From NCBI RefSeq assembly GCF_032062135.1, contig NC_092864.1, forward strand, positions 24,672,547 through 24,736,546: DNA of 64,000 bases. Reading direction: 5' to 3'. Origin of the DNA: Pyxicephalus adspersus (taxonomy: Eukaryota; Chordata; Amphibia; Anura; Pyxicephalidae). Numbering within the stretch: the first letter of the stretch is position 1; each line of letters opens with the position of its first letter. Below the pieces are notes generated by a model. That model did no database searches. It had not been told where the DNA came from and saw only the letters and a program-made list of their open reading frames with translations. A program made the translations under genes and the position numbers. Of the stretch, positions 37,951 to 51,839 are shown in pieces.

Positions 37951-40900
37951 CTCATCGATTAAAGGCTTTCGATTTTTGATCGTGAATACGAATGCGCAAG
38001 CGAGCTTCTGATTTTGCTTGATGAATCAGCCTGATTATCTGCATAATAAGATGGGCTATTAATTCCCCTCCACAATTATGGGAATTCTAAGTGTGTCCAC
38101 TAGCTAACCATAGGTAAAAATAGGAGCGGATTCAGACCTGCTGCAGGAGTTTTCTGGTGGGGCTTCCTGCGGCCAAGACCTAATAATCACTGTTATTTCC
38201 CTTTAAAGCAATAGCTGACCATTACATTTCTTTGACGGATGCTGTGTGCATAATCTTCTCAGAAGAACATTTTCCCATTGTTCCAAAAACTAGAAAAAGA
38301 ATACTTTACTATAGCCAAATCAGTACCAGATGGGTTCTCTTGGGGTGCTACAATTTGTGAAATATGTTGGTGACCAGAAGACTGGTACTGCATCAAGAGG
38401 CAAAACATCCAGGGATCGGGCTGAGATTTACACCAATACCACTGTAGTCCATAAAATAATTCAGAGATCAAACCAGATGGCCAATAAGGAATAGGCTTTA
38501 GGAATGATCTGGTATACTAAAAACTTTCCAAATGCACCGTTGTTTTTAAAACTGTGAATATCAAAACACCTGCACCCATGATTGCACATAGTCAAAGAAC
38601 ATTTGCCATGTGTGTAGCTGCTGAGCAATGAAAACAGCTGTCTGTCCTGATCTTGGAATTACTCATAGTTTCAGCTATTTAGTACACTATAAGTGTTTAT
38701 ATTACATATGTAACATCAAAATCCTGTAATCCCTAGTAACCAATCTATGTAAGTAATATAAGTAATCAAAGATTGCTATAGGTTATACTCTTTTACGTTT
38801 TTATTGCTCATGCACACCTCTTGTTGAAATTGAATAGTACATCTTTATGTTCATATTAGATATATTACCAGCAAGAAAATATTTCTAGATTATCACTTGG
38901 TCTGTTCAAGCGTATGTTTATGAGACCCAAAAATATTCTGCCAATGCACTATGCCAGGAAGTGGAATCATGAATGCAATGTGGGGGTGGTTCCTTAATGA
39001 GAAAAATGCTTCTATTTCAGTCTAAATCAGTGTTTCCTATTATTTTTGAATTATTATTATTCCATAAACATTCAGTCCACCCACAACTGATATTTCAGTG
39101 TTTGGTAAAAAATAAGGAGTAAAAGCTGAACGCCAGGCAGGTTTATAACACACGTTATCGCAGCTCCAAATTCATTATTACATCCCCACTGAACACTGTG
39201 AGCTTCTCACATACTACATAAGGAGTTGCAGAAATTCAGATGGAGCACAGTACATTTTCAAACTAAATGATCTATAGCATGAATGTCTCTGACCTGTCAC
39301 TTTCATTTTTTGGACTTTATTTCTTGCTATCATGGAGGCTTGGTATCATATGTGGGTGTCAGCAATTCAGCCTGCCTAGGAATGCCCTGTACCCCAGAAT
39401 GACATCCAGCCATATAGGCATTTTCACATTTGCTTAACTGCATATCTTCTTCCAAAATATTCATCTAGGCTGAGGTTTTTCCTATGAACAGTTATTTTCT
39501 GAGTCTTTCTAAACCATACATTTACTGCTGTTGGATGAATAGTGCAAATGAGTGCTGGTCCTTAAGGACACATGTTGGACTTTTCTACTATAGAGGAAAG
39601 TAGGCATAATCAAAATGTTTGAATTGTGAATTTGGCAAAATTCTGACGTTATGTTCTAGAATCTGACCGTATTCCTAGTTTCACAAAATCCAGCTTTTTT
39701 CATTGCAGTCAATAGGGAAGTCAGAATTTCATTGTTTTTGTGGTAAATTGTCATCATAATTACTGGTGATATATGGTGGACCAGTGGGACAATGTCCTCA
39801 GAGATACAAAAAATTAAAAAAACAAATAATGTTAAAATTTAGGCAGGAATAGCTGATTTTTAAATGTAGGCTGTTGCTGGCCACTACCTTTTTATGTTCA
39901 TTGAAAAGCCCTTGAACATAGTATTTTTAACAAATTTGCTTGGAGGGGGCAGAGGATGGACAAAACATGTTTATGTAGCAATCAATAGGTTAATTGGCAT
40001 CAGTATGTCCTTCATTAACATCTGAATGCCTGCACATACAATAGTAAATATTAGTTTTCTGTAAGTTTGCCATTTTTACACAATAATAATTTCACTTCTC
40101 AAAAATTGTCATACAAAATAATACAACATCTTAACGTTTATATTAAGGCTTTAGGGTGTGTTAAAACTAGAGTTTTTTTTTTTTTCTTTATTATAAAAAA
40201 GGTCTGCAATTTTTTTTTAAATCAGTCCCTTTATTAGGCTTGGGACATTTCTGGATAGGACATGGGGCAGTAAGTATGTGTCCCCTTTTCTATGAATAAA
40301 AAGGTCCTTTGAAGTCTGGTTTTCCCAAAAACACAATGTAAGGAAAAGGTCCTCTCCCGCAAGAATAACCTTGGTACAATATTTGGTACAGGTCAATCTA
40401 TTTTTTCCAAAAGGGCACAGAGTTTCACTCCTATTGCTCCCAACCATTTGGGAACACCAGCTCCCAGAGGATCTTTTTATTCATAGAGGAGGGGGCATAG
40501 TCAGTCGCATAGTCAGTCGCTGTCCTATTTCCTATCCAGGAAGGTGACAGGTCTATTAAAGGATCTGGGCACATAGCGCACAAGGAGGCTTGGATTAAAC
40601 CTAATCAGCCAATATGGTGATATGAATTTTCCTTAAAAACAACAGATTTATGTAATATGGCAATAAGAGGCTTTCTTAATTCTGTTTTTACCCTATAAAC
40701 CACCATGATTATTACAGTGCAGAATGTTGTACAGAGGATACAGTAACACGTAGCAATGAAGAACTATATGTATTGTCCTGTTCCTGCTTGTATGTGTGCA
40801 CCTAGCAATTAGGAAGGTATATTAGCATGATATGTTCTTTAATGACATGAGTATGGCCTGTAATTTTAAGCTTCCTTGCTGTAATCCTCTTCCTGCTTGT

Positions 40901-41767
40901 TAACCCTCTAAAAGAACACCTCTGTGTCAGTATGCCCACTAGTAATGGCATTATTTTATCCATCTTTACTGATGCTCCCTCTTGCCTGCGTGACTTGGCA
41001 TGAAGACATGATATGGCTTACCAGTGCTTAGTGAATCTGGCCTGCTGGGTTTCTATTATTGCCATCCGCATCAGCAAGTTGTGCATTTGTTTAATTTCAT
41101 TTTAATTTACAGAGTCCAAAGGGTTGATAAAATTTAATAATGTTTACAACAATTTTCATTTGAAACTGTCACTAAACATGGCCTAAAAGCAATTTACAAA
41201 ATTATATTCATACAAGAATCCTTAGAAAAGCTATTATTCCATTCTCTACTTATTTATATCAGAGGAGTTCATTTCTTATTTTTCCTCTCGAGGGAAATTA
41301 CAGCAGACAGATCTCAAAAGAACATTAATGGCTTTATGTAGGAAACATTTTGAAATAAATAACTATGTAAAGTATTTTTTGAGAAATTCAGAATGTTGGT
41401 AAATAATGGCCGGATACACAGATATGCATTACACCTAAATCCTGATTGTTGTTATGAATAAATATATATAAATATATTTTTTACTTACTCATATAAATAT
41501 GGCATATATATTGAGGCTTATTTACACCACAACACACGCATTTACAGTACATCCTTTGAGGTGCATTCCTGCATGCTGTGTTAGGAAGCCCAATTAAAAT
41601 GAATGAGCTGCAATGTACATCAGAAGACACAGAAAAGGCTTGCTAGATTATTATTTTTTAGCTCTGTACACCAAAGCTCATGTTTTGCTCTATTGGACCC
41701 ATATCAAAGCATGTTTTGGATGTTATGGTAAAGTCTGCCCAACTTACTGAACATTACTGCAACTGCA

Positions 41768-42045
41768 ATTTATTATTATTACACAGTATTTATATAGTGC
41801 CATCATATTACACAGCACTGTACAAAGTCCATGATCATGTCACTAACTGTCCCTCAAAGGAGCTCACAATCTAATTTTAGGGGGAAGCCAATTAACCTAA
41901 CTGCATTTTTTGGGGAAGGAACCCACGCAGACACGGGGAGAACTTGCAAACTCCATGCAGATAGTGTGCTGACTGGGATTTGAACCAAGGACCTAGCACT
42001 GCAAAGGCCGGAGTGCCAACCCCCTGAGCCACCATGCTGCCCACA
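41768..42045 (-). repeat. SINE-like/interspersed repeat, GGTTTCCTCCGGGTACTCCGG family (copy 3, inverted)
   Basis: Same orientation as 11200-11530. On plus it starts tattattattacacagtatttatatagtgcc and ends gctgagccaccatgctgcc-like. It has an internal deletion in the gtttcctcc block. Confidence 0.75.
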
Positions 42046-43454
42046 ATGACATAGTGTGTGATCAGGACCTTATTCTTTGGCCAATGGGCCTCAGTATTTC
42101 AAGAAGAAATCTGACCACATCCAGACCTCCTGTTAAACAAAGACCTTTTGTCCTTGTCTAAGATTGACACACTGCTGTGTTTCCTTTTTTTGCTTACCCC
42201 TACCCTTTAAATACAACTTCAGATAAAGCTTCTATTCGAGTCCGTGTATCTGAACAGAAACTAATCCCTTTCTGCTGTTTTAGAAAAACATAAAATATTT
42301 AACTATGAAAACTACAAGTTTATTTTTTCTGAACAGAACCTTCCCAATAAGTATCATCTTTTCATCTATTACCTAAAGAAAGTTTTTTAAATGTAGAAAT
42401 ATCACAATATGGAAAATATAGTTACATGCTCTGATCTATGCAACACCTTCTGCTATTATTATATGAGCTTCTTTTTTGCTAATGTTAAGTAGACCTGTAT
42501 TCAAATGTTAAATTCAAACTACTGCCATCTCAATTAATACCTGGCATGAGAGTGCACAGCACATTGCACAGTTATCACAGTCCTGGAAGTAACACAGTGT
42601 TTGATGCATTGAGGTTGTGGCTTCCCATCCTAGTTGGGCCTCGATCAATTTATTGGAACTCACCTTAGGTTGTAATCTCACCGCTAGCCATGATTATGGT
42701 AATAAGTGGTCTCCTTGGGGATTACAAGCAAAAAACCAAAGGTTTTATTTGCATTAGGATCTGTGCACTCCCTTTCTTGGCACCCTAGCACTGAATGTTG
42801 GCCTGACCTAATTCAGCTAAAACCATGTGACCTAATGCCAAGGCCTGTAGACATTTTTTTAAAAGAGACCCTTTTGTTTCTTACTGGTAATGCATTCATG
42901 CTTTCCCATTCCTTTTTTTCCCCCATAAAATAAACAAATAAAGAATGTTAAAAAAAAAGACCCTTAATTTTTTTCTTCTTACTTAGATTGTTACGATAAC
43001 TGTGTTATTATTAGAGTAGGTTTACTTCAATTTTCAAAATGGCTACAGATATATGACTCAATGTATTCGGAAGTGAGATAGATTTAGTTTCATGTTTCAA
43101 GTGGAATGTATAATGTATCTCTTTACCTTCAGTTATGGTTACCTTAAGGCAGTATTACTATAGAATACAAGTACAGCTGTTTGCACTACTCTGCAGCTGG
43201 AATATAAAAAGCTGCTTTTGTGACCAGGCAAATGCAAAACATGTATTATAAATTATGTTTTAATATAGAAGCATAGACGTATGTGATATGTTGTAGCCTG
43301 AAAAAAAACAATTTCCATTTTCCATTTAGGATTTTCCATTTAGGAACATCACCTGATATCCCATAACCTCTTTTATCCTTACAAGCCCCACCCACCCATG
43401 GATACAAGTAAGTGGTTTGAATCAAATTAAACATCTGGATATCTGATATCTCCC

Positions 43455-43585
43455 CTGCTAGATTGTAAGCTCTTTGGGGCAGGGTCCTCTCCTCCTGTGT
43501 CACTGTCTGTATTCGTCTGCCATTTGCAACTCCAATTTAATGTACAGAGCTGCATAATATGTTTGCGTTATATAAAACCTGTTTA
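43455..43585 (+). repeat. SINE-like unit, ATTGTAAGCTC family (copy 2)
   Basis: gattgtaagctctttggggcagggtcctctcc, then tgtcactgtctgtattcgtctgcc, then tgcataatatgtttgcgttatataaa, followed by an (AAT)n-type tail up to about 43620. Confidence 0.75.
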
Positions 43586-46033
43586 ATATTATTAATAATA
43601 ATATCAATAATAATATAACATTGTATTATATACTGTTCAATCTATCTTCTTTATTGTGTCAAAATACAAACAAATACATTGAATGCTTTTTGATATTCAT
43701 AGACACATACACATGATATTTTTTGGAATTAAAGCTTATTGATATACAGATACTTTGTTAAACCAGTAAATTCACTGCCAGATTCCCTTAAAAAACTGTT
43801 ATGATCAGTCTTATGAGATACATCCGGTTTTAGACAATACAATAACAAACTGGACCTGTTGTACATGCAAATAATTCTAGCATTAGTTGTGTCACCTTTA
43901 CTTTGATTTCCTAAGGGATTTGCCACTGTTCAGAATTTATTACCTACAGCAATTATTCAAAAATCATCTTTCAGAGATCTGACTATGATGACCTAATATC
44001 TGGTTGCTATATATTACTGAACATTGACCATTATCGTTGTTATTTTGTCATCATTCTAAAAATACTATTTGTGGTTAAATTTAGGGTTTACCGCTTGAAA
44101 AGGAAACACGGTTCTCAGAACATGCTTAATACACTGTTATCTTCTTTTGTGTTTCTCTTTTCTTGCAATGATGGCTTACTGAGTCATTGCCATGAGTGGA
44201 TGTTTATTACATGGTACAGAATTAGTTTTAGCAAACAAAATAGTTGGCCGCAGGCAACCTAGAATAATCCATTATTACAAACAGATACAGAATAATATAT
44301 TTATGGAATAATTGCTCATGCCCCATAGAAGACAGTCAAATATGCAGCCACAGACAACTGTCTGAATATTTTTCTTTAAACTTTCTTATAAGTATTGTGC
44401 TCATATGGCCCAAGTATACTCAATTTTATTGTAGGAGAAAATGTATTACAGAAATAAGAGAACATTCAAACACCCTCATTGGCACAACTCCAAACCAAAG
44501 ATTTTTCAAGGGGACCTAGCATTACATGTTTTCGTTTATATGAAAGGGTGAAGAACCCTTTTTTAAAAGCGGGCATGTGCAGAAGGGACTTTCTTCTAAT
44601 GCAATGGGTAGTAAGACCGGCTCTTTTCTTACGTTGGCTTTCCACCTGTAAAGGTGTATTTTTAGTGATAGTTTTACTTTAAGGGTTTGTTGTCATTATT
44701 GTGTTGCAATGACTGTAATGCATTCAGAGAAGAAATCCAAGCTTGAATATTGTGAAAAACTGGCCTCTGTATTGCTAACTAATCCACATGGCAGACAATA
44801 CCTGGATTAGCCTCTCTTGTAAATATCTTTATTATGCAATAAAAGTACAAATCAGCTAAAGATGTATCACTGTCCTTTCTTCACCTCCCCTGGGCTTTAT
44901 TCTGGGACATAGCAAGGAACATTTTCCTCTAGAAGAATCATCATCTGCAACAAAAAGGTGTCAGCTTTGTTTTTATATGGTTTCTTTGTAATTAAAATGT
45001 AATTTCACTTACTGTAAAATGCCCTAAAATTATGAATAACTAGTCATTGAAATTTTCAGCTTTATCACTGTTTTGTTATTTCAATTGAACAAAGCTGTCA
45101 AATGTATTAGGAATGAAAGGAAGATGATATTGTTACATGAAAGATTTCCTCTGTACCCGCCTGCCTACATCCTTGTAATGAGCTCTCCAGTTCAGAAATA
45201 AGGTTTGGAGGCTGGTATTAAACCTCCCCTGCTGTGTGAGAGCTGATTAATTCAGTTCTCATCAACAGCTGCTCGCCTTCATCGCCTATGTATAGCTCAC
45301 TTACAAAGTGTGAAGATGCTGTAACCAGTGCTAAACCGGTGACTTTATTTTACAGTTTATTGGTTAAAGCATAACAGTCATTTATTTAATAAACCGGATG
45401 ATATTAATTCTGACAGCTGCATGCTAGTAGTAGGTCAAATGTAGGTCAGAAACAGGTCAGCTGAATGTGAAATGAATTCTGAATGATCTTAGAACTGTCT
45501 GACAACAATGTCAAACTTATGTCAATGACACAAGTCCACAATCTGCTGATACAGGCCCTAAGGGACGATCAAGGTGGTGATCCTATTATTAAGAACTCTT
45601 CAGGGGCAGAATCTCCTTAAAAGTCACATTTGGGGGGTATACCACTCACCTGTTTGCATCTGTCTCTCCCTCTGCTTGAGGAAGCAACATGTTACTGCCA
45701 AAGCCGGGGAGGGAGCAGCACTTACAAAGCAAGTACCGTATTTTTCGCCGTATAAGACGCACTTTTTCTTCCCAAAAACTGGAGGGGAAAAGTGGGTGCG
45801 TCTTATATGGCGAACACAGTTTGTAAAAATAATTAAAATAACATACTCACCCGATACCGCGATCCCGCGATCCTGCGTGCTTCTCCTCTTCTCTCCTCTC
45901 CTCCTGGCTGCAGCGTGTGTCTCCTCCTTCCTGCAGAGCCGAGCGAGGAGAAGCCGGCACACGTGCCCCCGCGATCCCGGAAGCACGCTGATCCCTGCCC
46001 TAACGGAGTTCCCCCGGCGAGAACGTACCTGTA

Positions 46034-46450
46034 AGTGATCAGAAGGGGATAAATTGGCACAGGGTGATCAGAAGGGGATGAATTGGCACAGGGTTATCAG
46101 AAGGGGATAAATTGGCACAGAGTGATCAGAAGGGGATAAATTGGCACAGNNNNNNNNNNNNNNNNNNNNNNNNNNNNNNNNNNNNNNNNNNNNNNNNNNN
46201 NNNNNNNNNNNNNNNNNNNNNNNNNNNNNNNNNNNNNNNNNNNNNNNNNNNNNNNNNNNNNNNNNNNNNNNNNNNNNNNNNNNNNNNNNNNNNNNNNNNN
46301 NNNNNNNNNNNNNNNNNNNNNNNNNNNNNNNNNNNNNNNNNNNNNNNNNNNNNNNNNNNNNNNNNNNNNNNNNNNNNNNNNNNNNNNNNNNNGTGATCAG
46401 AAGGGGAATACTGGTATGAATGGCACATGAGTGATCAGAAGGGGAATAAT
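46034..46450. repeat. 29-base tandem repeat with assembly gap
   Basis: The unit gtgatcagaaggggataaattggcacagg begins at 46035, 46064, 46093 and 46122, exactly 29 apart. The array continues into the N run 46150-46392 and emerges with longer variant units (46393-46450). The true copy number is unknown because of the gap. Confidence 0.9.
46150..46392. other. Assembly gap (243 N) in the tandem array
   Basis: Run of N lying wholly inside the 29-base repeat array, so the assembly probably collapsed here. Confidence 0.99.
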
Positions 46451-46539
46451 CTTTCAGAATCTTTTTTTCTAGATTTTCCTCCTTTAAAATTGGGTGCGTC
46501 TTATATTCCAGAGCGTCTTATACGGCGAAAAATACGGTA

Positions 46540-47647
46540 TGTGCTTTTCCTGTAATTTTTAGCACTCCAGTAACATGTACATTTTCAGTATAGACATGTT
46601 AGCTAATGTGACATGGACCACAGTTCCATTAAAAGTGAACAGCTAATTTATTATAAACTGCTAAGCATTGGAAAGGAATATTTCCTAATTTCTAACTTCC
46701 CTTAAATGTACAAAAAATATTATACCTGTACCCACAAAATATGCATTACAGAGACCTCTGCACTATTAATATCAGTGTGCAAATTTACATGGGATCTCTC
46801 CAGAGCTGTATGCAAGCATAGAGAGATCCGGGAACTCAATTATACCTGAGAACACAGCTCCCTGCAAAGCCACACACTGACAATGAAGTCACTGAAAGCA
46901 GAAGCCACCTGCTGACAGTATGATTGAATTAAAGTTTTTTCCTTCCTGCAGTTCTTACAGTCTTAGTAAGTGAGAAAGTGAGGGGAATTTTTTTTTCTGT
47001 AAACTTCTGTAGAAAAAAATCCTGCAATAGGGACATCTGTTCTAGGTAAAGCTGGGGACAGATCTTCTCTTTTTTTCTGCTGCATATTTAAAGCAGAGAA
47101 GGACATCTCTATATAGTACAAACAGCAAACAAATAACCTGATAGGAGCTGTAACCCTTCCCATTAACAATTTAATTTATTATTTAGGTTCCCAGAGACTA
47201 CTGAACCACCAATAACTACTCAACTCAGTAGCATATATTTCTATTGGCATAAAGAGTGCACTAATATAGTATATCATTTACAGTCAGAAGTAGATAATGC
47301 AGAATTAGTTGTCTGCAAATAAGGGTGTGCACCATACATCCCAGTACAAAGTATTGAGGTCAGAAGAATACACATTATGCTGCATAATCCTGACTACTGC
47401 ACTCCAAACATATGGCAGGCAGAGGTTAGAAATGTTTAACATGCAGAATAATTGCATTTAGGAAAATATCCCCTAGTATACCACATCCCCTCAAAAATAA
47501 ATGGAGGGTATATCTTGCTATAAACAAACCCCCAAATTATTCCATAGAAAATATTCTGCTGTATAAACTTACATTTCAGCCCTATGATAACCTAAAATGT
47601 TTTGATTGCTTCAAACATATGCTCGCTTCCCAAACATTTGGGTACCC
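46540..47647. other. Intergenic, nothing recognised
   Basis: AT-rich DNA with no exon or clear repeat. Confidence 0.5.
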
Positions 47648-48427
47648 TGGATTTAAATATCTGTAGATAAAAGCATATCTTCATCAGAGGTGTTAGCCAA
47701 AAAATCAATATACATGCTCCTAAAGTGGATTTGAAATTCTCTTAAAAACTAAAAGTTCATAAGACACAAAAGAAGTATAGTGGAAAAGCTGCGCAATATT
47801 ATACTTGCTGTTATCCTGAAAGTTATTTAAAGGAGTCTCCCCATGTTTAAAAGGCCAAGAAACACTGCTATAGAGTGTTACCTCTGCCAGAGTGACGTCT
47901 CTGCCAGGGTTGCTTAGATCCAATTTAAATTGGCAGCATTAGGATTTAGATGTGTACAAAAAGCACAATTTTACAACAAAATTGGTAATGTCTAAACTAC
48001 CATAAAACTCACATTAAGACTAGAGCTTAGTAACAAATCAAATCACTGCCTGCTGAAAAACAGCCATTTGATGGGAACATTTATTTAATAATATTTGTTT
48101 CTGCAAAGTGAATGTAAGTTAGGACCACACAGAATTGTATTTGATATGGAAATTATCTTTTTAAGGTTTCTAATGTTCTTGCAATTTCTGGTATTTTACA
48201 GTGCAAGTTCATATTGGGTTATGGGTGCCAACATTCCTAATTTAAAACAAGAGCTGGGGCTAGGCCTAAAAATCACCAGCCTGCAATCTATTAAAAGTCT
48301 GCAAGCTTGTGCAGGGTTCTATAGGCACCCTATTATACTTTACAAATTATATATTTATGTGTATTGATTTTTGGCTAACACCTCTGATGAAGATATGCTT
48401 TTGTCTACAGGTTACTGCTCCTAATGT
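47648..48427. mobile_element. Foldback/MITE element with about 50-base inverted ends
   Basis: Positions 47660-47713 (gtagataaaagcatatcttc, then atcagaggtgttagccaaa) are repeated in reverse complement at 48358-48413 with only a few differences. The roughly 650 bases between have no coding capacity. Limits are approximate and no target duplication was found. Confidence 0.7.
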
Positions 48428-48759
48428 CCAATATTTTCATGGTTAACAACCACACATAATGTGATTATAGTGAAAATGGAATTACATTGTAAAAACCAAT
48501 AAACTATTCTTGTATTAATTATACATTTTGGTTTTATAGACAGTATTTGAAATATTGTGCTGCTGTATTCTCTTGGTGGAAATGCTGTTCTTCCACCCCC
48601 AGATTTTTCAGGTACTCCCCTCCTAGGGATTCCCTGTTGAAGCTTTTCCTGGTACTTTGATACCTGTGAACCAATCCAAACTTCTGGGACATGCACCTTG
48701 CATCTTAAATACTTACCTGTTGGATTCTTTACATATACCCTATCTATAGCTCTGATAAT

Positions 48760-48860
48760 GTATATGTCCCTAGTATTACCCCTGAAGAAGCCATAAGGCG
48801 AAACGTGTCAGGGCAAAGAGGTGTCAGACGGTTACAATACTCCTTTATCTCCAATACTGG
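48760..48860 (+). repeat. Repeat with cctgaagaagccataaggcgaaacgtgtcagg core
   Basis: The core word gaagcc...aggcgaaacgtgtcagg resembles a sequence at about 61166-61204 (gaagtccttctggcgaaccgtgtcagg). It is probably part of one interspersed family, type not determined. Confidence 0.4.
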
Positions 48861-49140
48861 CTATGGTGTCTTTAACCAGCCACTGTATATAGAGTATCCA
48901 TATGTAGTATACATATTGGTCAAGAAATACCTTGCATGTTAATCAGGAAATTACCTTTACTGCTTATTTTGTTGGATTTACCATATGTATTGAAATGTGT
49001 TCCAATGATAACATGTGCTTATTGCACAATTAGAACTCATGAACTACACTTGCCATTTAAACACCCCTCTTCCTCTCTGTCATTTATTGGTTTACATGTA
49101 TATTAGTTTAATCCAGTATTTACTTTTTCTGTTGATAAGT

Positions 49141-49722
49141 ATAGGAAGGGTCTTCAAAAAATTTCAGCAAATATAATAATTTTGTTGGAAACAGTGACGG
49201 TGGGAAAAGTGGAAATTGCGTCTGAGTGTCATGTGACCAGTCTGTCTGGCAAGTCAGCTGACCTAGCAGTTTAGTATAAGTCTTGTCAAACTGTGGAAAA
49301 GGTGGCTGCGAAATGTAAAAATTGCACCAAAGAGGAACCTCTTTTTGGTGGCAGAAGGTGTGCCGGGAGCACAAATTCATCTCCATATACGTTCTCAATA
49401 TGGGGATAAACCCACAGACAATTAATATGGGAGGTTATGAAACACCCAGCTTATAGTCGGGATTCAGCACCATCTGATTTCAGCTCAAAGCTTTAAGGGT
49501 AAGAAGATTTTCATGTGATCATGATGTGAAAGCAGCAGGGCATCAGTGGCTACGCTCTCATCCAAAAACATTTTTTTGCCGATGACATTATAAAGTTGGT
49601 ACGATGCTTAGAAAAATGCATCACAAAGAAAGGTGACTATGTCGTAAAGGGATGTATTTGTTTTTTAAATTCTTAATAAATACAGTTAAAAAGGTGCTAA
49701 AACTTTTTGAGGAACCCATGTA
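49141..49722 (+). mobile_element. mariner-family transposon remnant
   Basis: The plus strand between about 49439 and 49670 reads HPAYSRDSAPSDF, then GISGYALIQKHFFADDIIKL, then LEKCITKKGDYVVKG, the C-terminal signature of mariner-type transposases. The catalytic region around PSD is partly readable, with stops between. The right end (gctaaaactttttgaggaaccc) is inverted relative to the left end (gggtcttcaaaaaatttcagc). It is internally deleted and dead. Confidence 0.8.
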
Positions 49723-50059
49723 TATAGAAATAAACATTTATTAGAACTACATAAATGATGAGAGGGGTAAATACTTTTTTTAATGACCACAAAAATACAT
49801 AAATATATGTAAATGGAAGCTTTTAGCAAAATATAAAAAATACACAAAATAGGTTGAAAAAAATGTAGCAGGTCATAATTTTGGCTCACATGGGTTGCTA
49901 AGATCAAGTGATTTATTTTTAGCAAGTGGTAGTAAACTGTTAGAAAACTATACCAAAATGTTACTCTTAGGGTTCCAGGCCACTATTTTGCTCCCTTTGA
50001 AAATGGCTTATGCTCCACTTGCTAAAATGGACTTAGGTTTGTCATGTTCACTGTGTTCC

Positions 50060-50815
50060 TGTCATGCTTGGAGAGATGTGGGCTTCTAGGGGGCGCTACG
50101 GCTTGCACGGGAATGATGTAAGGCACAGAGTCTAAGCAGTGACCAGGTTCTCTCCAGAGCCTCTAGTGTTGAGGATATTGCGCTGCTTGTTACTGCCAGG
50201 TTGTGATCCTTGGGCACACCCAGATGGGCAGGATGAATTACGGTACCAAATCACTAGGTGGAAAAATTGTCAGGGAAGACCGGGTTTGAGTTAAGCAGCA
50301 AGCAAGAAAGGTCAGAAACAAGCCAGGGAACGATAATCAGAAATCCTGGAAATAGATACCAGTGACATAGGGGCCACCGCAGACACAGGAAACACAGGCG
50401 ACACTGGAAGAAACAGAAGACACAGGTGAAACGGGAGAAACAGGGATATTGGAGACACAGAGGAACACTGGAACAGCACAAGGGAATAGGCAGAGAAACA
50501 CCAGACTGGGCAATAATGGGGTAAACAGAGGAGCTGGACAGGGAGAGCACTGAATTAAACAGCAGGTATAGAAGAAATGCTCAGCAGAGCTAGGGGGCTC
50601 GGGACTAGTGGAGACACGTTGCACAAATGCTGAGTGCTGTGTTTGAGTTAGCTAAATAGTCAGGAATAATTAAAAGGCTTTTTCCCGATTTGCCAGTGGG
50701 ATGGGTGAAACTGATAAAGCTCGAGAGAGCAGGCACGCCCAGGGTCAGTACTGCCCGTCTGCGCAGAAGAGATGCCTGTGCTTTAGTGAGTAAAAGGCAA
50801 GTGTGACAGTTCCTT
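50060..50815. repeat. Repeat region with ACAGGnGA minisatellite
   Basis: CG-richer than its flanks. Positions 50385-50480 hold an imperfect array of acaggaaacacaggcgacactgg-like words of about 9 bases. It probably belongs to one transposon bounded by tgtcatgcttgg (about 50050) and gtgtgacagttcc (about 50812), but this is not proven. Confidence 0.45.
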
Positions 50816-51839
50816 TTTGGATGTTTTCCTCTCACTTCCTGTCATGGGCAAGCAATAGATAGGTGGGAAAAATATCTTTAATGGGACAGAGAACAACCTC
50901 CCAAGAGATTGCAAAACCTTGGCACTTTACCTAATTTGAAAAAAATATATTTTAGTTTAGTTCATCCTGCAATAACAAAAGCAAAAATAATGTCAATAAT
51001 TTATTACAATAACAATAACTCAATAATGAAAAATAGGGAAGCAAAATTCCAAATCTAAACTGAAGTTTATCTTGGTTGGCAAGATAAACCCAATGTGGGT
51101 CTTACCCGTGTACAGAACAGAGAAAACAGGGGGAAGGAAAACAGATAAATTCATCTAGTATTTTTTTTAAGCCTTTGGGTCAATCAAATGAACAATATGT
51201 TTTTTTTTTAATGAAAAATAAGTTTAAATAAATTAAATTAAAACTAATATGTAACTTGCAAAATGTACCTATGCATATATTACTGCTGTGGCCAAAAATC
51301 ACATAATACAAAAATATAAATATATATATACACGTGGCCACAAATGGTCCTCAAAGATAGTTCTCAATAAAGTAGGCAAAACAGTGAAAGGAAGGAAAGG
51401 TAAGTACATAAGATACTGTCACACAATCTTAGCAGTTAATACAATATTGCATAATACTGTTCTAAAAGAACCAAACTGAAAGACAAATGTTTAGCTGGTT
51501 ATCTAACAGCAACACTAACTTTATTTAGTCATTTTTCAATTCAATTCAATTATTTTAGTTATATACTATTATAAAGTAATTGATTTGAAACAAAAAATAT
51601 ATAGAGATATATAGTCTCTTTTTTTATACCTATGAAATGTGAAGAGGAAATTAACTATTTCAGATTTCAGGGGAAGACATTGGTGTACTGGGATCCAAAA
51701 TAGGAAGATAAAGTACAAGTACAGGTTCCAGGTTTTATTTCAGCTTATCCCTTACACACACCTTCTCTGTTGCATGATAAATGTATTATTTAATCAATTC
51801 TCTTATTTTAGTAATTATAAATGAATAACAATTACTTAC

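Larger units (their letters stand above)
37951..45733. other. Intergenic, mostly unassigned
   Basis: 7.8 kb with no supported gene. It contains a SINE-like repeat at 41768-42045, another at 43455-43585 with an (AAT)n tail, and AT-rich unique-looking DNA. Open frames are under 90 codons and lack splice context. Confidence 0.6.
45734..46539. mobile_element. TA-flanked DNA transposon with 27-base perfect inverted ends
   Basis: The left end 45734-45760 (starts taccgtatttttcgccg) and right end 46513-46539 are perfect reverse complements over 27 bases. The outermost TA on each side could be the target duplication, as for Tc1/mariner-type insertion (inference). A subterminal gtgcgtcttatat word is present near both ends. 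The interior is CG-rich (45850-46010) and then holds a 29-base tandem array. No transposase is visible, so it is non-autonomous. Open frames here (for example 45574-46038) are not genes. Confidence 0.85.

Noticed and set aside
40217..40447. Minus-strand frame with a KDLFIHRKGD phrase resembling tyrosine-recombinase retroelements
   Set aside because: The resemblance is one short phrase; no catalytic residues or neighbouring element could be confirmed.
45574..46038. 154-codon plus-strand frame
   Set aside because: Covers the left half of the TA-flanked transposon; the CG-rich interior creates open frames on both strands.
46112..46428. Open frames of about 92-100 codons on both strands
   Set aside because: Consist almost wholly of the second N gap inside a tandem array.
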